Shown here piece after piece: positions 11,030 through 23,600 of a stretch of 64,000 nt of DNA; positions within the stretch are counted from its first letter, which is position 1; the number at the start of each line of letters is the position of its first letter. The notes under the pieces are model-generated. The model made no database searches and was not told the DNA's origin. It saw nothing but the letters and a program-made list of their open reading frames with translations. Position numbers and translations under genes: made by a program. Source of the stretch: Baylisascaris procyonis (taxonomy: Eukaryota; Nematoda; Chromadorea; Rhabditida; Ascarididae); assembly GCA_037389465.1 (NCBI GenBank), contig JAZARR010000221.1:970501-1034500 (forward strand). Direction: 5' to 3'.

Positions 11030-13876
11030 ATGTCCAAAGCACTTCGCAAAACCATTTCGATTCAGAAGCGCTCTCTCCTTGCGCTTATCCAAGAAGCAAG
11101 GACTTTTACAATTAACCAACCGGATGCCCAACTCCCCTTCGATGATCAAATAGAGGCCCTTGACCAACAAAGGCGCCGACTCCTCAACCACCGCACCCGA
11201 ATCGACCAACGCATCACCGCCATCAAACAGCATCATGACAGATGGCTGGCCCTTCTCGAAACAACCTCAACTCCAGCAGACGAAATGGCATATTACGAAC
11301 AAGTAACCAATGATCCCGACAATTTTCTAGAGGTCCTCATGACCGCTTCAGATACTACCGCGGATCTAACTTCACATATCGACCACATCACCGATTTGAT
11401 TGCCGCTGCAACTGCACGCCATACTGCTACCCCACCGTACATTCAACCAGAACGAGCACTCTCTCCCGAACCCACTAACCGAACGCTACACGACATACGC
11501 TTGCCCAAATTACAGCTGAAGCCCTTTCATGGTGATTTAGCACAATGGCCACAATTCAAAGCCACCTTTCAAACAGCGGTCGGCAATAATCCAAATATCT
11601 CGCCGATCCAAAAGCTTAACTATCTCCTCAACTCACTCGAAGGCGCAGCCGCACGGGCCGTCACAGGATACGCGCTTTTACCCGAAAATTACGACATAGT
11701 CTGGGACGCCCTTGAACAGCAATTCGGCTCGCACGATGCAATCGTTAATTCTCTCTACACCCAACTTGAAAATCTTCCAAAGGCACATCAAGACATAAAA
11801 TCAACAGTGGACGAACTCGAGTGCATCCTACGCCAACTCGAGACTCAAGGCGAAGATCTCGAAACACGACTCATTCATCGTACAATCGAGAAGAAATTGC
11901 CACACTGGGTCATATTACACATTCTCGACGAAAAAGAAAAATCTCCACGCTGGTCAGTAGGAACACTACGCGAAACCCTCCGCAAACTCGCACTCAAACG
12001 GCAGAAAGCGCAACAAATTTCTCGAGATCACGATTCTACTCGCCCAAACCTTAACGTTACACGATCCTTTCATTTACCCACAATACGTCAGCGACCCGAT
12101 CCAACTTCTCAGCGATCTCCTCGCTCTATCCGTACAAATAAGTCACCTTATATTTCTGCATTTCCAGCCTCAACCGACTCACAACGAGCCACAGCTTCAA
12201 CCCCTCGCTCACTACATTGTGCTTTCTGTGGGGAAGGGCACTGGAGCGACCAGTGCAAGAAATACACAACGGCCCAACAGCGCACACAAAGGGCGATAGC
12301 GAAAAAGCTCTGCTTCAATTGTCTACGAGAAGGACATGAAACGAAAAGCTGCTCGAAAAGGAAGGAATGCTTCCACTGCAAGAAGCAAGGGCATAGCTCG
12401 GCGCTATGCAAAGAACGCGCAACGCCAACACAGCAATTTTCGCCTAGACGCACACGAGTGCAAGCAGCGAATACAGCTCGAGAAGGATCAATCAGTACTA
12501 ACGAAGCAAAAGGCGACGAGGAAATAAAGGTAATTGCGACGACAGTAATTCGCAACAAGGATCGAGAAGAAACGAGAAGAGGAGACACGAAACTAACGGC
12601 ATTACTTCTATGCAAGGAGGTATTGGTGTCGGACCCGAATGACCCACGACGCGCAGCAGTAGTTACTGCATTTTTCGACTCAGGGTGTCAAAACACCTTT
12701 GTGACAAACGAGCTGGTGAAGAAGCTACAGTTACAAGCAAACTCGTCGCAGAAGCTAACGATATGCGGATTCGGAAGCGAGAACCCGACAACGTACGATT
12801 CGAAGCAAGTCACGCTTAATATTCACCTAATGAATGGCTCAGCGAAGCAAGTAGAAGCGAAATCCATTGAACGAATTACGCAAAAGATTCAAACTGTCAA
12901 CCTAACTCGAGAAGACTTGGACGTTCTCCAGCGCGAAGAAGTAGCGAAGCTGGCGCTGCCTACGAAGTGGAAGGCGCCGAGTGTAGTAATCGGCATCGAC
13001 TACTACCACCAGTTCTTTAGTGGGGTCACGAAACATTTGAATTCGGGCTTCGAATTAATTGAGTCAGAAGTGGGCGCAATGATTGCTGGAAGGGGACGCC
13101 TTGAAAATGCAATCGGCAATGAGAGAGAGCTATTGGCGAACACAGCTCTAACGGAAACCCCCACGAGCGAAGACATCGACCGCTACTGGAAATTGGAACA
13201 AATTGGTATCGAGCCAGCAGACGAGGTAACGAAGGATTCACTCGCGGTGCAACAACTCGCACGAACTGTGAAACACAATGAAAATGGACGAGAATGCATA
13301 CGACCAATTAATTTAATTGCTCCGCTCGAAGTAACGAACGACGACAATTCGACACCCGACGAAAATGATAGAAGACGATTTGAACCGGGAGATCCTCACT
13401 TGGAAAGAGAAGATCCCGAAGAGGACGATGAAGGCAACATGAAATGCCATAGCGCGACAACCGAGATAGCGGAGGAACGCATCGCAGCGGCGAAAAAGAA
13501 AACTGCGAAACAATCGAAACCAGGAACCAGTCAAAGCAACATCACTCGTTTCTTCCTGCTCATGAATGCGATGATCATACTTATGTCGAGCTTCGAAACA
13601 GCGACAGCAGTTCCGACTAATAGAGGACATCCGTGCCCAATGGGATCAGCATTGAGTGCATGTAGACCTTTGCCGATCGATCACAACTGTTCTAAGAAAA
13701 CCGAGTCACTTATCGAAAAGGCAAACGTGACAGTCTACAAAAAACAGTTTGTTAGGCTGAACGCGCAGTTAAAAGTCCCTCGATCCAGGAAGAATTTGTC
13801 GGCTGGGAGTGTCGCGAATTATCGCGATTTAGCGATGATTCATGGCGGCATAAAGGATCAAAGAAGGCGCTACTAG
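11030..13876 (+). CDS. BEL/Pao gag-protease polyprotein, fused in frame to a 3' remnant
   Basis: A 948-codon uninterrupted frame. In order: a charged N-terminal region; a region like DUF1759 (BEL/Pao gag) at about residues 160-300; three CCHC zinc knuckles starting near Cys397, Cys428 and Cys447 for nucleic-acid binding; and a DUF1758-type aspartic protease with its DSG motif near residue 550. A linker normally found just before reverse transcriptase follows. Near residue 754 (about nt 13290) the sequence jumps to a short segment resembling what follows integrase, then an acidic tail, then a hydrophobic signal-like segment (about residues 840-860) opening an envelope-like part that is itself cut short. 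The last 22 codons lie in the 3' LTR. The deletion keeps frame. As it stands the product could package RNA and cleave itself but not copy or integrate. Codon use is more GC-rich than the flanks. Confidence 0.88.
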   Translation: MSKALRKTISIQKRSLLALIQEARTFTINQPDAQLPFDDQIEALDQQRRRLLNHRTRIDQRITAIKQHHDRWLALLETTSTPADEMAYYEQVTNDPDNFLEVLMTASDTTADLTSHIDHITDLIAAATARHTATPPYIQPERALSPEPTNRTLHDIRLPKLQLKPFHGDLAQWPQFKATFQTAVGNNPNISPIQKLNYLLNSLEGAAARAVTGYALLPENYDIVWDALEQQFGSHDAIVNSLYTQLENLPKAHQDIKSTVDELECILRQLETQGEDLETRLIHRTIEKKLPHWVILHILDEKEKSPRWSVGTLRETLRKLALKRQKAQQISRDHDSTRPNLNVTRSFHLPTIRQRPDPTSQRSPRSIRTNKSPYISAFPASTDSQRATASTPRSLHCAFCGEGHWSDQCKKYTTAQQRTQRAIAKKLCFNCLREGHETKSCSKRKECFHCKKQGHSSALCKERATPTQQFSPRRTRVQAANTAREGSISTNEAKGDEEIKVIATTVIRNKDREETRRGDTKLTALLLCKEVLVSDPNDPRRAAVVTAFFDSGCQNTFVTNELVKKLQLQANSSQKLTICGFGSENPTTYDSKQVTLNIHLMNGSAKQVEAKSIERITQKIQTVNLTREDLDVLQREEVAKLALPTKWKAPSVVIGIDYYHQFFSGVTKHLNSGFELIESEVGAMIAGRGRLENAIGNERELLANTALTETPTSEDIDRYWKLEQIGIEPADEVTKDSLAVQQLARTVKHNENGRECIRPINLIAPLEVTNDDNSTPDENDRRRFEPGDPHLEREDPEEDDEGNMKCHSATTEIAEERIAAAKKKTAKQSKPGTSQSNITRFFLLMNAMIILMSSFETATAVPTNRGHPCPMGSALSACRPLPIDHNCSKKTESLIEKANVTVYKKQFVRLNAQLKVPRSRKNLSAGSVANYRDLAMIHGGIKDQRRRY

Positions 13877-14587
13877 ACAAAGGCGCCAGTGGAAGTGTGG
13901 AGAGTTAACGCGAAACAATGACGATTCTTAGCAACTCTCACACCTCCAAAAATGATGTACTGTCTCACTTCCTAACAAAGAATGTGTTATCCAAATGAAC
14001 GAACCGAGTAAGCCAACAAAGGGGAGAGCTCAACGATGTGAAAGCGTTCAACAGATTAGGAGAGTTAGTTGCGCATCGAGTTACGATAGCGAGTTGCGGT
14101 TGGAGTTGCGCATCGAGCTACGATAGCGAGTTGCGGTTGGAGTTGCGCATCGAGTTACTATAGCGAGTTGCGGTTACAGTGGCGGCTATCGACAGTTAGA
14201 CCCCATTCGTCTCTCTGTCTTCCTTCGATTTCGATATTTATTTGTCTGCTTCGATATTAGCTCTCCTCGAATTCGACATTTATTCACTAATTTCGATATT
14301 CTTCCGACGATCGACTTCAAAACTTATTCACTAAGTTTCGATATTTGTTCGCCGATCGACTTCGATACTCACTGATTGGCTATCTCGATATTCTTTCGCT
14401 GAGCAATTCGATTCTATCCGACGTCACTGCGATTTTCGGTAGCTGATCGGTCCAAACTTCGTCTTCGGCAATAACTTCGATTTCATTCAGTACAATTTGC
14501 GCCCTACGGTCAGTTGTGCATTCGTTTAAACCATCAAATATAAAACATTTTCGCTTTGTTTGCCGCTTGCGTTCCGCGTTCGCTACA
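13810..14587 (+). repeat. 3' LTR (778 bp)
   Basis: Matches the 5' LTR base for base as far as I can read. It carries the last 22 codons and the stop of the internal frame at its start, and the same TATAAAA near its end. The right target duplication catgc follows at 14588-14592. Confidence 0.93.
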
Positions 14588-14942
14588 CATGCCTAATATG
14601 TTCAGCTTCAACTCTTAATTGGCAGATTTTTAAAGTTGCATTTTTTATCATAAATATAAGAAATATCCCATGATATTTGTCGGTCACAGAACTCAAAAGG
14701 TAGCGGTTACGACTTCAGACCCTTACTCTGACCAGTGACGGTTTGGTACAGTTCAGATGCACAGCTTTCTTCACTTAGCAAATGGCGTTGAAGAATGGAT
14801 GTGCATATTGATAGGGTGGAGGTTTAAGATTGTACGCAAGGCTGGCTGTTTGGAGTAGATCCTTCGCTATATTTGCTTATTGATCTTGCAGTCGGAATAT
14901 AATAGTTCTCCATTTAGAAGCAGCAACCGTGGCAGTCGGGCC

Positions 14943-15138
14943 TCAGTAGTTCGACCGGGTCCAGATACATAGGTTTCTCCTCAAATTGTTGTAGTAAGCA
15001 GTGGATTTAGCATTATCAGGGCGCAAGCCTGGATGCACACAAATCCAACTATTTACATCATATACGCCATCACGAGTTGCCCTTCGGCAGCACTTCATAT
15101 TCAGCCAAACTATGAGGATTATTCTTGTGATTGCCAAG
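14943..15138 (-). CDS. Candidate terminal exon, unidentified
   Basis: A frame of 65 codons preceded by a good acceptor (attcttatag) and closed by TGA. The product has a hydrophobic stretch (IILIVWL) followed by a Cys-Cys pair and later single cysteines, as in small secreted or membrane-anchored peptides. The first base would complete a codon from an upstream exon that I did not find. It lies between the retroelement and TIL copy B. It could also be a chance frame. Confidence 0.35.
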
Positions 15139-16088
15139 CTATAAGAATTTTGTCTTTCGATATCAAGTCCGGAGTGTTAATGGACAGAGCCCCCTGATGA
15201 CAACATCAGAATTGATATGAAACTATAGCACTCATTATACTCATAGAAGGTGGAACTTCTGGAGCTCCGGTACAGCACCCACCACCACCCACCGCGCGGC
15301 TACCCGACATTATATTTTGTGAATGATAGTATGGTTTCGGTTTAGTTTAACGCAGTAAAGAGCGCGCGACATGTGCAAACGTGCATTCGGAAAAGGTGTG
15401 GTTGGCAAAGGTGTAAGCCGCCTATTACCGAAACAAATGTTAATCGTGTAATATCCAGACAAATGCCAGTCTTTATCCAGGAGAATGACGAAAACTGTAG
15501 ATAGCAGCGAAAATGTAATACAGCAAAGTGAGCAAATAGACGGTACGCAATATACCCGGCCGAGCCATCCCTCCCCCGTTCTTACACTGAGTCACTCACG
15601 TTCATACTTATGTGATGTGCTACGCTACGACGCCTTTACGTTTCCGCGCATGTGGAGGATCTCGTGACAGGCCAGATGATTCATCGTAAGCACGAGAGCC
15701 GATGCTTTCACTGTCATATCCGATCTATCTTATTCATTGTCGCGATATCTTATTCGTTATCAATTTGTCTAATCACGTAACGTCTTTCTTACAACTGCAA
15801 CTTTATACTTATGGGAGTGCTCAGGTCCATTCGGTTCAGTAAAAATATATATGCATTATCAAGTATGTTTCATTATTTCCAAGAAATTGACAATATTCAT
15901 TACCACAACCAATGATAGTGCGCCCATTTATGACAGTTTGACCACGCACCCTCCCCAGTCATTCGAGCCAGGGTTTGTGATCAATGAAGTCCAATAAGTT
16001 TTCCACATTTTGTGCTGTGCATATTAACAACATAAGAGCAGCAACAACGAAATGTGTAATTAGTCTTCATCACGATTTACACAGTTAT

Positions 16089-17613
16089 TCACTTAGGACA
16101 GTCGTCGAATTTAATGCAGTTTCCTTGAGCGTCACGGACGAAACCTGCACCAGCAAGACATTCACAGCCTGGTGGACGGCAATTTCTCGTGCAAGGCACA
16201 AATCTTTGTGCACAAGTACCTTCACATCCTCGACATTGTGACCATTGCTCGTTTTCTTTGCAACTGTGCTCTTCTGCAATGAAAAACATTCACCAGTGAT
16301 TTTACTACCAAGCAGTGAACTTCTTCGTTGAATTTGTTACGAAATCTATTTCGGTGAGCAAGTATCGTTCCTAGTAATCGATAAAAAATATTCACCTATT
16401 GTGAGTAGAAAGTTCATATTCGCAAAAATAACCTCTTTTGGCTCGGTGTTGCGGACACTGAGAGGCGGGGATGCACTTCCCATCGTCCGTACGTCTCATT
16501 CCCCTTCCAGGAGAACATTCACATGATGGTGGTCGGCACATGAGGGGACATGGCGTCTGCAAATTCCATGATCGCTGATTATATTCATCATCTGAATAGA
16601 GCCATATTGCCAATTACTAGTTGTTTATCAGGTTTGAGGGTGTCCAGGAAACGAGCTTTGATGTGGGCAGATTGTGCGTTTTATGATTGTATTCTGAAAA
16701 TGGTCCGATTGGCAATAAAATCTCTCGCAGAAAATTTCAAAGAACGGTCCGTTTGGGTTGACCGTAATAGGAATACATTATAGAGCCTGTTTTATCACTT
16801 TTCAGCAGTCTACTGTATTAGTTATATAAGAGACGCTTTGCTGAAAGCATAACTTGTCAGCTTTTCTCGACACAATTACGCCTTTTTATGATAACTTATC
16901 TCATTCCAGTCTCGGTTATCAGTGCGTTATTTTCAGAAATAAACATTCATGATAGTCAAATTATAAGTGCAATGGAAATGTCTCACATTTTCGTCTTGTC
17001 CACATTTCAGCTCGCAGCCAGTGCACTGAGTCCAGACCTCGTTTGGGCCACAACTTTCTTGACCGGCCGAGGCGAAAGCAATAAATGCCTGAAATTTGTG
17101 CTCCTATATATTGTTTTACGGGTTAATGAATGGAAAAACTGAAAACCTTCCCAAAAGCAAAAAAAAATCAACAGGTAGGCGAGACGGAAGAATGGCAAAA
17201 GGTTGTTCTAGTTTAGAGATTCACCTATCATAGGTTTGAAAAGCAACAAACGCCCTTAGGGACACAGAGTGAAGCGAAGTAACACTTCGAATATATACAC
17301 TGGAAAATGCATCTAATACATGCTAGAATCGTAGCGCTCTTAGAATTGTGAAAATTTATGCGTTCTTTAAGAATTCCAAAACAAGATGAAGATTTGTGAA
17401 CGTATTGCTTGATCACTTCCCTCAAGCTAATTCTCACATCAGCAATATTACCTTATACACAAAGTCAATTTTTGCGGGTCCCGATGAAGATACAAGTAAG
17501 TTCATTTAGTGGAAATATGCAACTAAAATACAATAAAATTCCGTCATTAAGCGATAAAGCGAAAAAAGTCCAACAATGAACTTGCTTACAACGAGCACGA
17601 CAGCGGAGAGCAT
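16089..17613 (-). CDS. Secreted two-domain TIL serine protease inhibitor (copy B, intact)
   Basis: Four exons: 17613-17590, 17088-16987, 16556-16433 and 16273-16089. All have consensus donors and acceptors and compatible phases, giving 144 residues. Residues 1-16 are a signal peptide ([16 protein letters not shown]). Domain 1 has the ten TIL cysteines (21, 30, 33, 37, 45, 49, 54, 56, 70, 76), with the reactive bond expected at Leu47-Met48. Domain 2 has ten more (Cys88 to Cys142), with Arg113-Asn114 at the same place. By family rules the first domain should block chymotrypsin/elastase-type enzymes and the second trypsin-like enzymes. Domain 1 strongly resembles the Ascaris chymotrypsin/elastase inhibitors; such proteins protect gut worms from host proteases or control their own. 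The domain border falls exactly at the exon 3/4 junction. This is the only fully intact copy in the cluster. Confidence 0.9.
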
Positions 17614-17677
17614 TTGGAGTGGGTCCGTCCGTTGGATAAAGCAGACGTTGACTGTCGATGAATAATTTCAACGAACG

Positions 17678-17684
17678 TTTTATA
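17678..17684 (-). promoter_or_regulatory. TATA box of TIL copy B
   Basis: TATAAAA on the minus strand, about 65 bases upstream of the start codon. It sits in a block conserved with copy D. Confidence 0.55.
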
Positions 17685-18150
17685 GCGACAATCTCGCAGC
17701 TGATAGATTGCCGAGCGCGGTCTCTGGGAACAGTCCCTCCCCTCCGCTCGCCAAATCACATCACAATTTTTACTCAACTCTGGCAGCAAGCGTATTAAGT
17801 ACAACAAAAAAAGTTGTTCAAACTCCGATACGATGAGTAATAATAATACTTTCATTTCAAATATCAAACGCAAAAAGTTTATCGTATAATTTCGGCATGA
17901 CGTCAGACGTAGCGATTACAAAAACGAGTGGAACTGAAAGCTTCTCTTGAACGACAGGTTGAAAGTGGAACTGCCTACTAAAGCGTCAAATATCAAAGAA
18001 TCTAATCAACACAGTGCCTGCATGTTGAAAATCGAGCTTACATTACATTGATAAAAGTCTTCAAATATTTGCTCGAAGTGGATGCTCGAAGGGAGATTTG
18101 AAATTGCTTTATTTGAGCGTCCAGTAAACCAACAAAGGAAAGCTGATCGT

Positions 18151-20214
18151 TGCTAAATATGTGGAAACTTGATAATGCAGATGAGCTATATCACAGGATA
18201 AGTGTCTTGGCTATAAATTGTTCCTCGCATACCTTAACGATGTTTCTGATAACTCTTTTAGTGGTGCCAGGCTCTTTTCTGGGGCCTCAAAATTTATCGT
18301 TTTTTGTGTAGTGCTGCAGTAGAAACCTTGATGCATTTGCCAACAGTCGACACTATGATACCTCAATGTTTTTCACGAAAATGTCATGTGGTACATATAA
18401 TCATCCATCATGAATGTTTTCTCAAGCTAAGAAGTGCGGCTTCTGCTACACGTGGCGTTCGTGATCTCGATGTGATTATTGACCCTGGAATCCGGTGAGA
18501 TTGCAGTGTTTCATTATTGCAGGGTTCCACTGCAGGTTCCACATTTCAGTGTCGTCGGAAATTGCAAACTATATTCTCCGCGCGTTGCAGCTTACATCTA
18601 TTGAGCTTTTTCGAAAACCCTTCATCCTTTACTGCCCATTTTGCCACACCATAATCCTCTGTGGTCTCCTTATTAGCTTCCTAATATCGGATTGTCAAGG
18701 AAAGCACAGAGAGACTTCACTTGTACTACTTTTTGCAACGTCTGTAGTGTATCATACCACCAAAATTACATTACCAGAATAGTATTCTTTAACTTGGAAC
18801 GATTGCAATATCGCAGGCCCGAGTTTGATTTTATCCTTCGTTTTAAAATTGAGTGGTACTTTTTCGAAATGCCGCAGTCAGAAATACATTAATTTATTCT
18901 TACCTGCAGCCAACATTCGCGTCATCCGCACCTCGCCAAAAAACGCTACAGCAAGAAGAATGTTTTGTAAAGTTTCGGTTTCCCGTTGTGTGAGTTTGGA
19001 GTCCACTTCTTGCGGGCATCGTTAGTGCATCCGTCCTTCCACTTTTAAACTGCGGCTGAGTCTTCTGAATAAACACAGTATTGCTGCTCTTACATGGTGA
19101 GTGTCTATATGGTGGGATTTTCGCATTGAAAGCGTTTGACTTTCCTTGGTTGTTTATGTTCACTTTTTTTTGTACGTTTTCCCACTTTCAAACGTTGAAA
19201 TACCATAAATAAAATCACGCCTTCTTTTCGCCCCGAATTCTAAAACTAAGCAGGGCATGCATATGATGGATCAAAGGAGGTGATCATTCATCTAAACTAG
19301 GGTTGTATAATGAGCGATTATTCACTCGTGGGTAACTGAAAAGTGGCTGAATTGAAGGTAAAGTGAATCACACCATCGACACTGCAAAACGTCGAGACAA
19401 GAGGCTCAAGGGCTGTAATCTGCAGCTTGTATTCTTTTTATTAGCAGTGCAGTAAATGCTATTTGCATTAGTGAGAATGATTGCTACTGATGCCATTTAG
19501 TGTTGCACCACCACTACTCAATATTGCACCAGGGACTTCCTGGTACTACATCAAATGCAACCTAGTACTGCCATTAATACACTTCTTGCGAATATGCTCC
19601 ATGAACGATAGGAACGGTGCAGAAGCTCGACTTGCAATGTGCAGCTGACCTTGGAATTTGCTGACATACTTGTCCGATCTTCGCCAGAAGTACCACCTAT
19701 CGTCATGCATCCTCGCATGTTACATTGACAAAATACTTGCACTCAAGCAAGCTTGTAGAAAGGCCTTGAGTAAAGTCGATCTAGAAGCGTTTCGCCAAGC
19801 GGCTGCAAGTCCAGCCAGAGGTTTCTTTTTCATGTGTGGCGAAAGCTCCCGTTCTACTTAACCAAATCAATGCAAATTTGACAAATATTCGCACTACGCT
19901 TCAAATTTTTGTAATTCTAGTGCCAATCACAATGCAGCTGATTCCCACACCCGTACATGCAATCGCAAATGCAAACGCTTCAACGAATTTATTTGCGACT
20001 ACCTCAGCCGGAACCACTCCATTTTTGGAGACCAGTTATTGGAGTCCCTGTTCTGGGCTTTCTTCAAATAGTCAATTGATGAAGAATCTCTTCTAGCAGT
20101 ATACGAACTATCGCCCCTCCTAGTACTAGCTATCCGCTAAATATCAGACGAGAACAATTATTCTATTATCAAAGAAGCCATAATGTAGTGCGAAGGTAAT
20201 CTTAATGCACTTTA
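18151..20214. other. Spacer between the two TIL blocks
   Basis: No supported gene. Two coding-like stretches are noted. A plus-strand frame at about 19649-19861 (stop TAA) is unusually GC-rich and amphipathic. A minus-strand stretch ending at a perfect donor (CTGCAG then gtaag, near 18904) is the other. Neither has a start codon with context or a recognisable domain. Confidence 0.4.
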
Positions 20215-20643
20215 TCGTGCTTTGCACTTGCAACTGCAAATACAAAGCAACAGATGCAATTCTACTGTTGCATTTAGCCTCGATTTATTGCCTACATATT
20301 GCAGTCATATGTTCTCGCTGTGACTTTGCAACCAGCTGATTATTGCAGAGGTTCGTGTAGATGAAAAAATATATCGGTGAGAAGAATCTACTTGCGCTTT
20401 TTACACCTGAACTCACTAAGTTGAAAAGGGGAATGCGTCTTGCGCTTATCTTATTTCTATTCAACTTACGAGCATTCATTTGCGGGATTTATGGAATCCG
20501 GCCGGAATCATTTGCAAAAAGTGAGGCGACAGATTGTGCTTATAAAGCATTTAATAGCATAAACAAACATCAGAAGGGAACATTGAATGAGCATAAAACA
20601 TTGAAATTATTATTCAGCAGTTGCTATGATCATTTTATTTAGA

Positions 20644-23600
20644 TCAATCATCGAATTTGATACATTCACCAGCATCATTGCGTACGAATCCATCTACAGC
20701 CGGGCACTCGCAACCTGATGGTTTGCATGTTCGAGGGCAAGGTACGAGGCATTCCTTGCATGTACCCTCACATTCTCTATATCTTAGGAACTTCCTGTTT
20801 TTTCCCACCCCACCCTGCTAAATTTGTAGTATTCAGATAAATACTCGACTGGAATGAGAAGAAACGCGTATGTATGGAAAGTATGAAAAAATTTCTTCAG
20901 CAGTAATTACTGATGCGTGAAAGAAAGTTGTAAGCTGCTTAGGTCGCAATCGCAACAACATTCATACCTATTTATGATCTGGAATTGTTCTTGTTGAATA
21001 ATGAAAAATCATGTGTTTGTTGAAATTTCACAACACAAGTTCCCTTAATGAAATTCGAGCAGCAAGAGCTGGGAGAATGGAAAAAGAGGAGGGGATATTT
21101 TTTTGAAGATAGCTTCCAACAGTTGTCAGATAACTTTGCCTCACTTAAGTTATGTTAAGGTGTTGATCGAATGGGCCTGAATGCACTTTACTCGTATTGC
21201 CTGCAGGCGAATATTCTTTCAACTCTTCGGCTGAAATTGTAGTTGGTGCCTTCGATAATAAATCAAGCGAGTGCCAACTTGTTGAATTCGAATTCACTCT
21301 TTAATACATAGCTGTTAAACGGTATCTGCCACATTTTTTCTCACCTATTCATGGTCATTAATCAGTGCGTGCGGTTCCGGCATTGAGTTCAGTATAAAGT
21401 TTTTCGTTGTGCTTCAAGCACTATCGTTGCTACCTCGAACATCCATCTACAAAACATGACGCCTGCTTCGAATCTGCCACTTTCTACTCGCAAGCACAAA
21501 GCTTGTGGGATGGATTTATTGAATTTCATTTAAACGGTTCCCATCCACCACTCGCTCAGGAATGCATCCTTTTTCACAGAACCTATTACATGTTTCCCAT
21601 TCGTCGCACTACCGCCTTTGTCTGAACGAATGAATGAATATATAAGTAAACAAATTGATTAGTAAACAGAAACATTTATTTATTCATTTATATATTCTCA
21701 CTTCGACTTCCGTATTCCGAAATAAATCGATGCACATTAAAATTCAAAGCTTATCAGCTTCATTTTTTCCAGATGCCCCGGATATTGAGCTTTCACTGCG
21801 CATCTCACAGTAAACGAGCAGCGGAAGCTGTGTGGAAATCAGTGATTTGGAAGTATCTCTAAAAGTCTTAAAAAGAAGCTTCACGGGTGTCGAGAATGAA
21901 CTAAGCATTAACTTAACAGAGCGGACCTTCGCTGATAGATCTGTAGCCAAATACCAAACATCAAGGGTAATTTCTCCTGGGAACGAGGTTTTCTATGTCA
22001 ACTGAATCAGATGAAATGCTTTCAGATGAATACTTTTATATGCAAACTATGCGCCCTAAGCAGCCTGTTCGCCACAGCATTCGTTGCTATGTGCTCTTAC
22101 AAATTTACCTTTCAAATGTGGGCTAAGACGACGTCGTGTCTGCGCATATGTGTGTCTATCTCTCAGTCTGTTAATTGAATTTGGAAAACACTGAGTTCAC
22201 AATCTTGAATTTTCACATGTGCCATGTGAACAACAGAGTGATCTAAAATACAACTGATTCATTCAGCTTCAGGAAGGGGGTCACAGTTATTTAATAATGC
22301 AAAAATTTGCATTGTTCTGTTCTCAAGGCACGCCGCAAGACGGAGCTGTAAAATAAAGGCAGCACTGCGAAAAATTACATGTTCTCTATTGGCTGCTGGA
22401 ACAGTGCTGGGCAATAATGACAGATGGCGAGATATAAATGTCTCTTGTGTTTGGTTGGAGCGGAGTTTAAATTGGAGTTTAGACCTTGCTTCTCATATGA
22501 TCTTGTGGAGAACTCACAAGCTCAAATCCGCATTCCACTTCGCAACCAGTGCACTCTACCCATTTTTCATTTGGGCCACATTCGTGCTCTGCAATAACCG
22601 TTATCGCAGCAAGAAGTGCCTGAAATAGAACTGAATGCCCCTGCAGAATTAGAAAAAGAAAAGATTGTTGGAGATAATAGGAGTGACCCGTGAAGAAAAC
22701 AATAATGGAGAAAGGCAAAGAAGACTATATAGAAGATTCTTGAAGAGCAATAAAAACAGTCATTTTAGAAAATTACGAAACGTGCAAGATAATGACACCT
22801 CAAACACGAATGAAGTTGCTCCTGTGGGGAGTAAACGGCGTTGCTCCTGAAATGTATATTTTTCCTCATCTTCTGAGTATAACCTACATTCTTTCCTTGC
22901 AATCCTACTGCTACGATTCCATAGGTTTCCAATGTTTTCTGCTATTCCAATGCATTTACTCATCAATTCTTCAGTAATAGACGTCATTCATGTTTTGGTT
23001 TTCTTTCGATCAATCCTGCCACCAGCAGGCAATCGTTTGGCTTGAAACTGTTAGCCATAATTTCGGGCAACAAGGAGATGAATGCATAAGAACACGCTTT
23101 CACATATCTCATACATCTGTTTTTTGCTATCTTTGATTCGGTAGTACGTTCTATTTTTCCGAACAGTGGACCGCATCGCTGCAATAACCGAAAAATTATA
23201 GGTAAAAGAGTAAATAATTTTTTTTTGCATCGGCAAAAATGTCATTCGATTCCACTGAATGCACAAATTGAGATTTTCGTCGATCCTCACTTGAATACTT
23301 CTGAGGAAACTGTTACTTTTCACTGAAAATAATTCTAATTTGCGATTATTTTTATTCGTGAACTCCTTAAGTTGATAAGTATTAGGTCGCACATTTATCG
23401 GGTGCAAGGTATTTTTCAACGTTTTCCAAGAAAATGAATTGTTCATCTTGAACTGTATGCGCTAACTTATAAGATTTTCTCATAGTTTCTGTTATTTTTT
23501 AAAAGAAATAATGACTGACTCGTCCATCGGAAATAATGCACTGAAGCCAATTTTCACATCGCCTCTTTTTCTTTTCCAACCTATTTTGGTGTTAAAAGAC

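Larger units (their letters stand above)
10185..14587 (+). mobile_element. BEL/Pao-type LTR retrotransposon, internally deleted
   Basis: The complete insertion is 4403 bp: two 778-bp LTRs that look identical base for base, 2847 bp of internal DNA, and the 5-bp duplication catgc on both sides. Each LTR starts TG and ends CA. The internal part has one long frame with gag-like, zinc-knuckle and aspartic-protease parts in the order typical of BEL/Pao, but no reverse transcriptase, RNase H or integrase. It can therefore only move with proteins supplied by a full-length relative. Identical LTRs mean very recent insertion. It lies between TIL copies A and B and breaks no exon I can see. A solo LTR of the same family is at 46957-48175. 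Confidence 0.92.
15980..18150. repeat. Segmental duplication containing TIL copy B (pairs with about 24955-26930)
   Basis: Exons, introns and upstream DNA of copy B align with the region of copy D, including the promoter stretch upstream of both start codons. Together with the A/C pair this indicates duplication of an A+B block. The edges are approximate. Confidence 0.7.

Noticed and set aside
12148..12615. 155-codon minus-strand frame
   Set aside because: It lies antisense to the gag/protease frame of the retroelement and is a shadow of its codon bias.
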